Position numbers and translations under genes: made by a program
Notes under the pieces: model-generated
Seen by the model: the letters and a program-made list of their open reading frames with translations, nothing else
Databases searched by the model: none
What the model was told of the DNA's origin: nothing
From: Siphonodentalium dalli
Lineage: Eukaryota > Mollusca > Scaphopoda > Gadilida > Siphonodentaliidae
Length of the DNA: 64,000 nt
Direction of reading: 5' to 3'
Assembly (NCBI GenBank): GCA_032622095.1
Contig: CP136068.1
Location: 151,555,151 to 151,619,150, forward strand
Shown: positions 22,236 through 34,800 of the stretch, piece after piece
Position numbering within the stretch: the first letter of the stretch is position 1
Layout of the letters: the number at the start of each line of letters is the position of its first letter

Positions 22236-23165
22236 AACCTCACTTGATCTGACCAGAACCACACGTTTACCATGAGAATAAGCAACTTGAAATTACTTGC
22301 TGAAAAATATGTATTTTCTTAAAAGCAAAACTATTTTGTTTTATTCACTTACCACATCACAACTCTTATTTGCTGAATGGGTAATACATTTAGTGAAAGA
22401 ATAGCAAATTTTATAATTAATCGGAAAATTTAGTCCGAGGACATGTTTACAGTCAATTTTTGTGGTCTCAGTTTCAAGGTAAATTTCTTGTTTTTTGTTA
22501 CACATTCACCGCCTACAATGTTTTTGCTGCATGTTTAGAGTGCAATATGCCAACGTTTGTGCTGTTGATTATTATTTTTTTTATAGACATAAATGTTATT
22601 CCAGTTGAAGTCCCATGACCCTTAATACGGACGGCCATATTTACATTTGAAGGATGCTCTAAATGATACACTTAAACGGACTTGGCTCATTCGATCCTAC
22701 AAATCGTTTTCTACGTAATTTTGAGCGACGGATAGAATAGGTCGATAAATAAACGAACTATTGATATACCGGTTTCATATGCTCTGAAAATTCTTGCCAA
22801 AGTCACAGCCTTTTTTCAGCCATTTTCAACTTTTCGCCAGAAGTCAGATAAACGCGCTTTATTGCTACCATACCAGGAATATACTACAAAGGGACGCTCT
22901 TTTCTATTCCATGTTGCGGAAATGGCTGTTTTGTGTTTGGGACCCAAATACCGTGTTCAGAGTTGTATTTTTCTTTACTTCAATGCTTTTTTTTCTGGGG
23001 AGGGGGGTACTTAATCCTTGTAGAAAGGTAGTTCAGATATTTATCGACCTATTTCGACACAGATAAAAATTCAAAAGTAAATAATATTATGGGTATTTAG
23101 GAGCGCAAACCGCCATGTGGCTTTAACTTCGTATGTTTTCAGCAATATATTGAAATTCATGATCA
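22236..23165. other. 3' side of paralogue 1
   Basis: Contains the presumed 3' UTR and terminator region of paralogue 1 on the minus strand. Nothing else recognised. Confidence 0.4.
22858..22863 (-). terminator. Candidate polyadenylation signal of paralogue 1
   Basis: AATAAA on the minus strand, about 300 bases after the stop codon at 23166. The spacing is plausible, but the region is AT-rich and no cleavage-site evidence is available. Confidence 0.3.
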
Positions 23166-23270
23166 TCACCAGGATATAGCACCGGAACGCTTCACTGTAC
23201 CATTCTCGTTCAAGGTATTTAGAAGGTAGCGTAGCTTGCTCTTAAATTCATCGGTGGCGAGATACATTCC
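23166..23270 (-). CDS. BBOX/TMLHE-like paralogue 1, terminal exon 13
   Basis: Follows a TTTCAG acceptor in phase 0 and encodes 34 codons to TGA at 23166-23168. It opens with GMYLATDEFKSKLRYL, matching the G-x-Y-x3-D-x3-S-x-L-R-x-L pattern that ends BBOX1 and TMLHE. The Tyr of the GxY motif lines the substrate pocket in BBOX1 and is kept here. The tail ends GAISW. Numbering assumes two 5' exons outside the window, as in paralogue 2. With those, the protein would be about 393 residues, close to the 387 of human BBOX1. Confidence 0.9.
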   Translation of the reverse strand, partial: GMYLATDEFKSKLRYLLNTLNENGTVKRSGAISW

Positions 23271-23529
23271 CTGAAATTAAAGTTTGAATGGATGAATTTG
23301 TTGGCAACAACCCGTTGCTCTTAACTCAAGCACCAATAACGCTGATGTTCAGTTCACCCGATCAGCTTGCATTATATATACAGTATATGCTGAGGTAAAT
23401 CGGTGAAATGATTGATTACGTGAACTCCCTATGGATTACATGAAATCACTTAAACTGGCCCGGTGATTACACATAATTATAACGTCTAACAGTGGCCAGG
23501 AATTAAAAGAAATCCCTTAAATCTGTTAA

Positions 23530-24490
23530 CTGACATCTTTACTGGATGCACCAGCCATTCTGTAGAGCGACAACGGATCGGAGTTCACTGCTAATGTCAC
23601 AAAAGAGCCGAAAAGTATGTGGCCAGGGCTGACAATTGTCCATGGCAAACCATGCGATACTCAAAATCAATGTTCAGTTGAAAGGGCAAATGGAGACATT
23701 AAAGATACAATGGTGGCCTGGCTGGCTGACAATAATACAATATACTGGCCAAACTGTTTAAAGTTTGTTCAGCTTCAAAAATAATTCTGCACATTCTGGC
23801 GTTAAATGCTCGCCATATTAAGCTGTTTGGTGTGCTATTCGGTTTGGTCTATCAACTACCTCATTGCCAACTGAGGTGTGATCGCTGACGGGGACAGAAT
23901 CATATCTCACTAAAGGCACAACGAAGGCACATGAACCACAAGATATATGTGTTTTGGCAGATTCAGCAGAGCAGTCAACAGTTACTGTGAACGCGTTGCG
24001 TTGGTGAATGCAGACTCTAGAACTGCCCTTAATGGACAAATGTAGTTGATCGGTACAAAACGGACAGGTGCTTGTGCGGCCCAGCTAAAGCAAGCTGAAA
24101 GAATGGTGAAACGTAGCAGAGTTGAACTCAAAAGAACTGAAGTTGATGACAATGTTGCCGTTCCAGTACCACAGGTCGATCGTGGACGATGTGACCCACG
24201 AAACATTCAGATAGTTCTTGTCGACAGGAACCTCGATAGAGACTTGTACACAATTGCCGTCTTTTGAGTGAAAAATAGTCACGCAGGCAATTTGATTTGT
24301 GTCCTCAGAGACACTCAACTACCAACGATATATGCCAGACAACAACCCTCCAGTGCCATAGTGCAGTCAGGGAACAGTCCGCAACATGCGGTCAAGGATT
24401 TAAGAAATGTAATTGTAAAGGGGGATTCAAGATATCCATTGTAAATGTTTCAAGGCTCAGATAAAAATGCAATTCGCGATGTCACAAGTA
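23530..24490 (+). pseudogene. GINGER/KRBA2-like integrase relic
   Basis: Reading plus, SDNGSEFTANVT supplies the second catalytic Asp of a retroviral-type DDE core. It is followed by WPGLTIVHGKP and SVERANGDIK with the catalytic Glu about 37 residues after the Asp. These phrases are typical of integrases of the KRBA2/GINGER type rather than ordinary Gypsy. The frame is broken by a TAG just before the Asp and a TAA near 23780, then resumes in shifted frames: SSLPTEV-like, then ERMVKRSRVEL, VDRGRCDPRNI and DLYTIAV. A Cys-rich tail (KKCNCKGG, then KCNSRCH) near 24400-24480 fits the CXC tail of that family. It lies in the last intron of paralogue 1, opposite strand. Confidence 0.75.
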
Positions 24491-24679
24491 GATGTCATAC
24501 AGTGTTCACAGTATTATAACTTTTATTTCTCAAAAATACCCAGCACAGAACTCGTATACATTATGTGATAACCCAACCTAAAAATTGTTAACTTATAATT
24601 CAGTGGGAGTGTCGTGCGCCTTACTGGATGGGTCATCGGGACGGAAACTTAAATATTGCCAAATGAATGAATATATAGT

Positions 24680-25355
24680 TGTGATGCATAACATTTACAC
24701 AAAATGGAGTATTCACGATATTATTTATAAACACAACTCCCCCCGTATGATCGCCCTACCACCACGTGAACGCGCCTCGTTGTTATGATCATTAATTATA
24801 CGGTCGGCACAGCCATTTTGGTACCCATTTACGATATATTATACAAATGTATAACACTCAAGTAAGAACGCTCTTTAAAAGAGCCCACAATTGCTTAAGG
24901 GAATGGCCAAAACTCGGAATCATTCACCAAAATTAATCTTGGAATTATTATATAATATCCACATCCCAACAGTACAGTTGATCACAACCTTAAGTTCTTA
25001 ACCACGACCGTACAGTCGTTATGCATAACATTTACACAAAATGGTGTCTTCACGATATTATTTATAAACACAACTTCCCCTTATGATTTCCATACCATCA
25101 CGTGAACGCGCCTCGTTGGTATAATCATTAATTTCGCGGTGGACATAGCCATTCTGGTACCCAATTACGATATATTTTACAAATTTATGAACACTCCTTA
25201 ATGGTGTGGTGTCAATCATGCACATGCTCAAGTAATAACGCTCTTTAAAAGAGCTTATAATAACTTAAGGGAATGGCCGCACTCGGAATCATAATTCATC
25301 CAAATTAATCTTGGAATTATTATATAATATCCACACCCCAACAGTACAGTTGATT
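24680..25355 (+). repeat. Tandem duplication of about 330 bases
   Basis: 24680-24994 and 25016-25355 share GCATAACATTTACACAAAAT, CACGTGAACGCGCCTCGTTG, the palindrome CGCTCTTTAAAAGAGC and AATTAATCTTGGAATTATTA in the same order. The right copy has an extra block of about 30 bases, TGGTGTGGTGTCAATCATGC. A shorter exact repeat, TGTCATACAGTGTTCACAGT, at 24489 and 25703 brackets the pair. Confidence 0.85.
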
Positions 25356-26175
25356 ATATAATAAGAATCTGATCTCTGAAATGACAACTTAGTTTTTTAA
25401 TAAAACGCATCTGATATATATATTTCTCTTTAAAGATTTTCTACATGCACCTATGTTGTGACGTCACTGGTAAGTACGTCATACCGGAGCGCGTGGTTGT
25501 GACGTGTTTCTGTAACGTCTGGTACTTCAGACCAGCGACAGCCATCTTGTAGTAGGCTGTACTTTTGTATTCAGTGTCATAACATATAAGTGTGTTCAAA
25601 AATCATGCATATATGCCGCACGGACAATCATACATTACGGAAGAGACAACATATACGGACCCTGCCTATATTCTCATAAAAAGGTAACATCGATTTTCAA
25701 TTATGTCATACAGTGTTCACAGTATTATACATCTACATTTAATTGTATCAGTGTTGATTGTGTTTGTTCTATACCTTGTTCGTAATGAACATTGTTAAAC
25801 TTAAAATTGCATGTCCTTCAGTAATTTCATGAAATTCCTGACGCATAAAATCAGTGATTACGTGAACTCCCAGAATATTTCAGTAATTTCATGAAATTCC
25901 TAGTGAGATCAGAGATTCGAATTTACTGAAACGTAATATCTGATTTCGCTGATTTACTGTAACATATATACATAATTAGGGTTATTTTTACCATCTACAC
26001 ATACGTAATTGTGCACCATCGAGGGGTTCACTTTTATTAATTCATTATAAACTCATCGGCTAATTTGAAATTCATGTGCAAATTTAGATCTACGTGTATA
26101 AACATGTAGTTCTAGTGTCACCTAATTGGGTGACTTTTTGATGCGTATGACGCAGCGTATCTGTGGCAATACTAG

Positions 26176-28712
26176 AGTAACACATATCGCCAGTTTCATA
26201 AAGACACATATCACCAGTAATACTATAGTAATCCATATCACCAGTTACATAATAGCACATATCATCAATTACATAGTAACACTCTAACACATATCACCAG
26301 TAATGCTATAGCAACACATATCATCAGTAATACTATAGTAACCATATCACCAGTTACATAATAGCACATATCATCAGTTGCATAGTGACACATATCACCA
26401 GTAATGCTATAGTAACCAATATCACCAGTTACATAATAGCACATATCATCAGTTACATAGTAACACTCTAACAAATATCACCAGTAATGATATAGCAACA
26501 CATATCATCAGTAATACTATAGCGACACATATCACCAGTTACATAATAGCACATATCATCAGTTACATAGTAACACTGTGACACATATCAGTAGTAATAC
26601 TATAGCGACACATATCATCAGTTACATAGTAACACTGTGACACATATCAGTAGTAATACTATAGCGACACATATCATCAGTTACATAGTAACACATATCA
26701 GCAGTTACATAGTGACACATATCACCAGTAATGCTATAGTAACCCATATCAACAGTTACATAATAGCACATATCATCAATTACATAGTAACACTCTAACA
26801 CATATCACCAGTAATGATATAGCAACACATATCATCAGTAATACTATAGCGACACATATCACCAGTTACATAATAGCACATATCATCAGTTACATAGTAA
26901 CACTCTAACACATATCACCAGTAATGATATAGCAACACATATCATCAGTAATACTATAGCGACACATATCACCAGTAATGCTATAGTAACACATATCATC
27001 AGTTACATAGTGACACACATCAGCAGTAATACTATAGTAACCCATATCACCAGTTACATAATATCACATATCATCAGTTACATAGTAACACTCTAACACA
27101 TATCACCAGTAATGATATAGCAACACATATCATCAGTAATACTATAGCGACACATATCACCAGTTACATAATAGCACATATCATCAATTACATAGTAACA
27201 CTCTAACACATATCACCAGTAATGATATAGCAACACATATCATCAGTAATACTATAGCGACACATATCACCAGTTACATAATAGCACATATCATCAGTTA
27301 CATAGTAACACATATCATCAATTACATAGTAACACTGTGACACATATCAGTAGTAATACTATAGCGACACATATCATCAGTTACATAGTAACACTGAGAC
27401 ACATATCAGTAGTAATACTATAGCGACACATATCATCAGTTACATAGTAACACTGTGACACATATCAGTAGTAATACTATAGCGACACATATCATCAGTT
27501 ACATAGTAACACTGTGACACATATCACCAGTAATGATATAGCAACACATATCATCAGTTACATAGTGACATATATCAGCAGTTACATAGTGACACATATC
27601 AACAGTTACATAATATCACATATCATCAGTTACATAGTAACACTGTATCACATATCAGTAGTAATACTATAGCGACACATATCATCAGTTACATAGTGAC
27701 ACATATCAGCAGTAATGCTATAGTAACCAATATCACCAGTTACATAATAGCACATATCATCAGTTACATAGTAACACTGTATCACATATCAGTAGTAATA
27801 CTATAGCGACACATATCATCAGTTACATAGTGACACATATCATCAGTTACATAGTAACACTGTAACACATATCAGCAATAATACTATAGCGACACATATC
27901 ACCAGTTACATAGTGACACATATCATCAGTTACATAGTAACACATATCAGCAATAATACTATAGCGACACATCATCAGTTACATAGTGACACATATCACC
28001 AGTAATGCTATAGTAACCCATATCACCAGTTACATAATAGCACATATCATCAGTTATATAGTAACACTGTAACACATATCACCAGCTACATAGTAACACT
28101 GTAACACATATCACCAGTAATGCTATAGTAACACATATCATCAGTTACATAGTGACACATATCACCAGTAATGCAATAGTAACCCATATCACCAGTTAAA
28201 TAATAGCACATATCATCAGTTACATAGTAACGCTCTAACACATATCACCAGTAATACTATAGCAACACATATCATCAGTTACATAGTGACACATATCAGC
28301 AGTAATGCTATAGTAACCCATATCACCAGTAATGCTATAGTAACCCATATCACCAGTAATGCTATAGTAACACATATCACCAGTTATATAATAGCACATA
28401 TCATCAGTTATATAGTAACACTGTAACACATATCACCAGTAATGCTATAGTAACCCATATCACCAGTTACATAATAGCACATATCATCAGTTACATAGCA
28501 ACAATACTATAGCGACACATATCACCAGTTACATAATAGCACATATCATCAGTTACATAGCAACAATACTATAGCGACACATATCACCAGTTACATAATA
28601 GCACATATCATCAGTTACATAGCAACAATACTATAGCGACACATATCACCAGTTACATAATAGCACATATCATCAGTTACATAGTAACACTGTAACACAT
28701 ATCACCAGTTAC
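26176..28712. repeat. Satellite array of 24- and 27-base monomers
   Basis: About 2.5 kb of monomers beginning CACATATCAC/TCAG. Two length classes alternate: 24 bases (for example ending TTACATAGTAA or TTACATAATAG) and 27 bases (ending TAATACTATAGCGA or TAATGCTATAGTAA). An 8-base insert, CACTCTAA or CACTGTAA, appears repeatedly after a 24-base monomer. Higher-order groups recur: four near-identical 59-base blocks lie at about 28497-28680. Minus-strand frames give short repeats such as YYVTGDMC, but they are broken by the 8-base inserts. The array lies in the last intron of paralogue 1 and would be transcribed with it. Confidence 0.95.
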
Positions 28713-29691
28713 ATTACTGTAACTAAATACTCGATCCGCATTGCGTTATCAGATATCGATACGTAATGACGGTTATTTGTTACCATCTATCAATTCAGAT
28801 ACTTAATTGTGCATCGTATATTCATATCTAACCCACCATTACGGTACACAAACCTTAATACTGAACTGACCACGGGTACTACTGGAAGATTATATTGACT
28901 AAACAACTGAGATATAAAGAAATTAATCAAAAATTAAAACACTTTTTTGAAGAGCATTTTTTTCCGCAGAAGTTTTAAAGATGTAGTTTATAATAACCCC
29001 AATTGTGACCCCCTCCCACACAACCTCAATTATATTCACAATTATATTAATGTGTTACTTTCTTCTGTGCCCCCTCATTTGATATGCATGTATGTTATTC
29101 TTTCGACTGTAGATGAGGACCAATTGTACTCATGAATGTCACATTAGACGAAGAGTTTATACTGAACTTAATTGAATTGAATATGAAAATGGGTAATATA
29201 ACTTGTCGATAATTTACTGACAATTTGACGGTCTCAAAGCCTGTCTTCCTGTCAACACCGTCAGCAAAAGACAATTCGAATGAATATTATTAAGACCAGA
29301 TACATGTGTATATTAGAGTAATGTACCTGCGGAACATCAAACGTTCTCAGTATTAGATATTTGGATTAGTGCACCCTCCTGGGGTGGACCGTCATTGTAT
29401 TGGGCTTTGGACAATATGATCTTCGAAATCTACCCTCCAATATGTACGGGGACATTTGGTATAAAGTGTGCAGGCTGAAATCACACCTGACTATAGTTTG
29501 ATTTAATTAAGTCACAGGTCACATGTATGTATATTTATATATGCGTTATATATTCACCTACCCATGGTGAACATGACAAAACCAACAATTAGTGCATATA
29601 CGTGTAGGTTTAGTTGGAGGGCTGAACATTGAAGAACGGTAAGTATTCTGACACAATACAATTTCCTGTATTATAACATGTATATAGTTAC
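28713..29691. other. Intron sequence, no feature recognised
   Basis: Between the satellite and exon 12 of paralogue 1. No coding or mobile signature was identified. Confidence 0.5.
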
Positions 29692-29796
29692 CTGTAGGCA
29701 GCGCTCTCCGCCGTTGAGATGGAATTCCTCTCGTCCGTGTGTCATACGTCGGTTGTTCATACATATTGCTTCGCCTGGTCTCAGTTTACAGAACTT
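29692..29796 (-). CDS. BBOX/TMLHE-like paralogue 1, exon 12 (distal Fe His, 2OG Arg)
   Basis: Thirty-five codons, phase 0 at both ends, with acceptor TTATAG and donor GTAACT. It encodes KLRPGEAICMNNRRMTHGRE and then GGERCLQ. The His of THGRE is the third iron ligand of the 2-oxoglutarate dioxygenase core, and the Arg of GGER aligns with the Arg that binds the 2-oxoglutarate carboxylate. The usual DNWRxLHGR reads NNRRMTHGR here: Asp and Trp are replaced but the HGR is intact. KLRPG and HGREEF resemble TMLHE slightly more than BBOX1. Confidence 0.93.
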
Positions 29797-30374
29797 CTAT
29801 AATGAGAAGGCAGACCTTATTTCAAGTCATGGTGACGGTTCGAATAATCAGTTAATACACGAAGTATATTTAGATTTCGAGGGGGCATGGCCGTGTGAGT
29901 GAGTCTTCCGACCAACACATGCTGCCATGGGTTGAAATTGTTTATTGTTGCAGTCCGAAGCACTTTGATGGTAATATTTTTATCAAATGAGTACGAACGG
30001 ATAGCTGCATGCCGTGTCTAATACTTCAACAAAGTACCTGGATCCGCGTGGATCCTATACGTGGATCTGCGCTGTAGAATTTTAACGATAATGTTGGTTG
30101 ATTGCTTTCACTCCATGTGATGTCGCACGTAGGTGCAGACTTGTTTTCGTATTGTGTCGTTCTAGGAATCAGGGAGCTAAATGTGTTCTAGAGTCGGTGA
30201 GCGAGTACACCGTGGAATGCTAAAGGTGAAGGTAACTGAAGAATGACCTTCACCTGATACATGCGACACGTTATTAAAGGATGACATCGCGTTTATTTGA
30301 TTTGTAGATAATATCTAAATAATTTAAACTGGTGAATGAATGGGGGAATGGATTTTTGTGAGCGGGAAATTTAT

Positions 30375-30608
30375 TTAACTAGCTGCTGTAGTCTTGGGTT
30401 TTTCCAGATCAAATTTGGCTGTGAGATAGCCCTGTCGTAGACTTGGGGATTTATTTTTAAAAGTAAACACATGACCTATGATTTTTCTTGCATTTTCGTG
30501 ATCAACTGGTGTCAATCTAGCTGGGTAAACATCACTGGTATGGCCTGCAGGCTTCAATTCAGTGAATTTGGCTGAAACGTTAATACTGTCGCCTATGGGA
30601 AACCATTT
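30375..30608 (-). CDS. Unidentified minus-strand ORF
   Basis: An open frame of about 76 codons, reading from a stop near 30608 through FPIGDSINVSAKFTELKPAG to DLEKPKTTAAS. Amino-acid composition looks protein-like, but I recognise no domain and there is no clear start Met before the one at 30555. It lies in intron 11 of paralogue 1, same strand. It may be mobile-element debris or chance. Confidence 0.2.
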   Translation of the reverse strand, partial: KWFPIGDSINVSAKFTELKPAGHTSDVYPARLTPVDHENARKIIGHVFTFKNKSPSLRQGYLTAKFDLEKPKTTAAS

Positions 30609-31367
30609 AGTTCAGTGATTCCTCTAAATGGGGCGATGACTACTCTTTTATGATGTAAGTTGAGTTTAATTGAGGAAATTAGTGTTGATTTGAATATGTT
30701 ACGTGTAGTATGGATGCAAGTCGGTCTGACATTTTATGTGTGGAACGCTTTTAACAAAATGTAAGACCCACTTCCATTTCTTAACTCCTTTGGTGGCATG
30801 TAGCACCACATACCTCACAGTCCAAGCATCCTGTGCATGGACTGTCTGTATGTGTTCAATGTGGTGTATCTCTGGTATCATTCGGTATCATTTGTTAAAC
30901 CTTCACATGTACGTGGACATATGGCGGTCCATAGTGTGGCAACTGTAGTCATTTAGACCACCCTATCGATTTTCACGCGACATTGGCAGTCATCTTGGAT
31001 TTATACTTTATGGCCGTATTTCAGTTTAATTTATGGGGTTTTTTGTTAAGCAAATGCCGGCGATATTTCAACCGATAGTATCTTGCTTTGGATAATGTTC
31101 CGCCTCCAGTAGGAAACGGCGTCATTAATTGGCCAGTGATCCGCGCAATATATCTCATCTCTACGTCTAGTGCCGTCAACATAAGGGAAACCACGACAAC
31201 CGTTCCATCGTCTCTAGCTGGCCTGCTTTGTTCATGACTTACGTCATTTGCGTTGAACAACGTTATGGAGAGAGCGATAGGAGATTTTGACAGTTTTCTG
31301 CTGGCCGTTTTTCGGAATAAATGTCAAATTTCTATGAATGACCAGGACTATCGGCAGAACATACATG

Positions 31368-31470
31368 TTATTTTGGTGGATTGACGGTGACATGGTGTGA
31401 CATTGGTGGCTTAGAGCCTTTGTTCAAGCTGTCAATGTCACACCATGTTACCGTCAGTCCACCACAATAA
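31368..31470 (+). repeat. Long imperfect hairpin, 38-base arms
   Basis: 31368-31405 and 31433-31470 are inverted copies with three mismatches around a 27-base loop. On the plus strand two of the mismatches become G-U pairs in RNA. It could be a short fold-back MITE or a precursor-like hairpin. Confidence 0.9.
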
Positions 31471-32376
31471 CTTATTTTGTTGTGTTGTTATCAGTTGATA
31501 TATTGTAGACGGTGAAACACACCCAACCTCTATATACAATGTAACCACCTTTGAATTTGGTCACACGACCATAGTCATCACAACGGTTGCTTATCTACTC
31601 GCATTGATGAGAATTGTTTATGTGAATGTTTATGCAGTGATGTTGTATTGCTTGTTGCTATGCTCAGGTATAGCCCATGGCCTCTACGGGCTATGGTTTG
31701 TCACTTGACAACAATATATAGATCTCGTGGTTTCATCTTGGATGCTGAACCCGCTGTATTTCAGGAATATCCAGCCTTGCAATGAAACAACTGGCTCATG
31801 TAAATACTTTATTTTGGATTGCGTTTACATCTTGGAAAATGGGTTGGGCAATTGATTAGTGCATGACACACCAGACCGTCTTGTCGTCTTTGAAAAGGTC
31901 ACACCACCATTGACACTTATATGTATGCATACAACATGTCCACAATGTAATTATCCAAGATAACACAAATGTGTCTTGTTAGATAACCAACAGCCAACTG
32001 CAGAGTAATCAAACGACCAATGAAATAAGCTTGTTTGAAATGATATGACTTCAAATTAACCAAAAAAAAATTTCTAATATTGTGAGATGTCATAAACACA
32101 CCCACATCCCCTAGCAACAAATCGCTATATAACCAGGTATATCCTTGTTGGCCTTGTCTGGATCTCACCCTTTGATTATATTACATTAAATTCCACTATA
32201 TACATTGGAACTCAATAAATAAGCGAGATAACCGAGTCGCTACGATCCAGTCCCCATTCCGCAGTTTAAGTCGCACATGTCAAAGTTCTGGAGTAGCATT
32301 CCGTATATGGAGTTTTGAATATTCAAGTTCCTCGTCAGAACAGGTCAGGATATCTCAACGTCCCCGGGCTTTGGTC

Positions 32377-32443
32377 GGGTGTAATATTATAGTTACGGGT
32401 GTAATATTATAGTTACGGGTGTAATATTATAGTTACGGGTGTA
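32377..32443 (+). repeat. 20-base tandem repeat, 3.3 units
   Basis: GGGTGTAATATTATAGTTAC is repeated three times without change, followed by GGGTGTA. Confidence 0.98.
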
Positions 32444-32806
32444 GACAGAGTAGAGATGCATGGCATGATCTACAAGTATAAATATGTTCATTTTATTCTG
32501 GCTCTGACTGTACTGACTGACTTGAAAGAATGCAGTGACCTTGACGCCGTGTCGTCAACATATGGTCCGCTTACATCAGGTCCATCGATAGACAATAAAC
32601 AAACCAGTGGGCATGTCTTACACATGCCTTTCAGACTTCATAAAATTCTTAAATCGATAATTGTGAAGTAAAAGTAACAATATCTTCCATAAGTCCTACG
32701 CTGACAATTCAAGCAACTATGCATTATTTTGCCCGCATAAGGAAATATCCCAGATAAATAAGACTCTTTGACCTATTTAATTGGGTAAATTTAGCACTAT
32801 TTCATG

Positions 32807-33309
32807 TTAAAGGCACGTGAGGGCTTAATTGTCGAAAATATTCATATTTGTTCCAAACACTGTAAATAGAAAAACATTAAAACGCATACAGTTTCGTTCA
32901 TATATACCATGACCATCGCGTAAACAGCATGTTATCGTAAAGACCTACTATATTTTACCTAAGCAAGAGCCTGATTGTGTTACAGAAGACCGCACAGTGC
33001 TACTGGTTAATCACACACAAATGGCATAAACGCTCTTTATTAGTTCCATATCAGGAATTCACCAACAAAGAACGCTCTTTATGTTTACCATCATCATATA
33101 AACAAACTCCAGAAAAGTAACTTTTTATGCTTTTGTTTACATAACAATGGTCAAACATATGACAATAACATACTGTTTATGCGATATTTCTTATTTGTAT
33201 ACGGACAAAGTCTATCTACATTTTGATGTTCTTTCTGTTTTTAGCGGTTTTTGACGGGATGGAGATATTTTCACAGGATACCCACCACCAAGGCCAACCG
33301 TACCTTTAA
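32807..33309 (+). mobile_element. Family G TTAA-flanked MITE, copy 1
   Basis: 503 bases including TTAA at both ends, starting TTAAAGGCACGTGAGG and ending CCAACCGTACCTTTAA. The terminal inverted repeat is short (AGGYACG). A second copy with the same boundaries is at 63221-63722 and is nearly identical by eye. It has no coding capacity. It lies in intron 11 of paralogue 1, about 180 bases downstream of exon 11. Confidence 0.8.
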
Positions 33310-33485
33310 TAGGTCTAATGAATGGAATTATTTGATAAAATCGTCTAAGAATACTCCAACTTCACCTGCTTAGAACAGACGCTGGTGATTTCTGAATTGT
33401 ATACGTGCGCGCAATCCATCGTGTACAAAGCCTATACTTTTTTAATATTGTTCGCTCATTGACATTTTTGTGTCGTGATACTTAC

Positions 33486-33554
33486 TCTTAAAGGACTGTC
33501 GCGTATCGCCTTAGCAAATGTATGGATCGCCCTGTAGTACTCCAGAACAAGGTT
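33486..33554 (-). CDS. BBOX/TMLHE-like paralogue 1, exon 11
   Basis: Twenty-three codons, phase 0 at both ends, between TTTAAAG and GTAAGTAT. It encodes NLVLEYYRAIHTFAKAIRD. This corresponds to the helix V-x2-W/F-Y-x-A-x3-F that precedes the metal-binding HGR segment in BBOX1 and TMLHE. The frame joins exon 10 and exon 12 without a break. Confidence 0.88.
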
Positions 33555-34379
33555 CTTTAAAGAGAAATAAATAGTCCATATATATGAATGAATGGCATAA
33601 TAATTGTGAAACATATCCGTAATTTTGAGTGAAGTTATCACCATGTAGGCTTAAACGTTGATATATTTATATACGCGGCATGTTCTACATATAACAAGGT
33701 AGATACAACTTTGTACATTTACCTTTGTCGGTATTACAATTAAAATGTTTTCTGATTGTGTACGATATGCCGGTTTGTTAGATAGTGAATTTCTCAACAA
33801 GGAGCATACAGGGGCATATTGTGACACATTAAAACTGCACACTACTTTTCTGTATATCTCAAACTGCCATCAAACAGTCAATCAACCGCGGTTAACATAT
33901 GGCCGTCAGAACAAAATTTTCTGAATTTATTTCATTGAGGCTGGTGTACGTAAGCAAGTTGTTTGTAATACGCTCTCAATGTAGATTACGACGCTTTGCA
34001 CGAAACAGCAAAAGGTGATTATGAAATTGTTTTATAGTTAATACCCTTTGTATGCACATTACTGGCTACACTGTACACCGCGTATTTATGATAACCCTGC
34101 TTTGTGACTAGCGATTATAAGAAAATAAGTTAATCAGTCGAATATTAATGGCGAACGAGGGATTAATTGGTGGTTCGGCTTTGTTGCCAACTAAGACACA
34201 TGACGAAATAATATGTATGATATGATTGCTGCGATGACAGATACTTCAAAGTTTGATGATAATTGTCTTAGCAACATTAAACGTAATTTCTGGTGTTTCT
34301 TAGATATTTATTGTTACTTTGATCTATATTAATAATATTAGCTTGTTTCATTGGCCCATTTTACGTGTGTATGTGGTTA

Positions 34380-34800
34380 GGTTTAACATTCGTAACAATA
34401 ACAAATGAGAATTTCCTTCTATTTATCCAATTATATACCCGCAATTAAATTTGGCAAATCATTTTGAAATTTGGCAAAACAAACATTATTTGGCAAAGAT
34501 TTTGGCAAGAGCAAATTTGGGTCCAGCGCCAAACCTGGGCTCAATTGGTGTGTTTGTAAAGCTTGGACCAATGTCCAAAAAGATATTTTTGAGTCATTAT
34601 GTTCTGACATTTTTGGTGTTATCGAAATTTATCTACAATGTCCTATGAAATTCCCTGATAAAATTGGTGCTAACGAATTGGCTACAAAAACATCTGTATC
34701 GTTAATGCAGTTTCGATACGAGGCGCTCGTGACGCTGACTGGTTCAAAATCATGAATGAACTGACGTCACATCAATCGCGTGAAAAATCAAAACGACATT
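34380..34800 (+). other. TTTGGCAAA-rich region with unidentified ORF
   Basis: Several TTTGGCAAA words lie at 34450-34520, with an open frame at 34471-34755 of unknown nature. Related TTGGCA words occur at 38240-38290. I cannot assign it to a gene. Confidence 0.25.

Noticed and set aside
26090-28429. Minus-strand ORFs with YYVTGDMC repeats
   Set aside because: Translation of the satellite; frames are broken by 8-base inserts and no start, splice or domain context exists.
26176-28712. CRISPR-like regular repeats
   Set aside because: No unique spacers: every unit is repeat, unit lengths alternate 24/27, and the context is eukaryotic.
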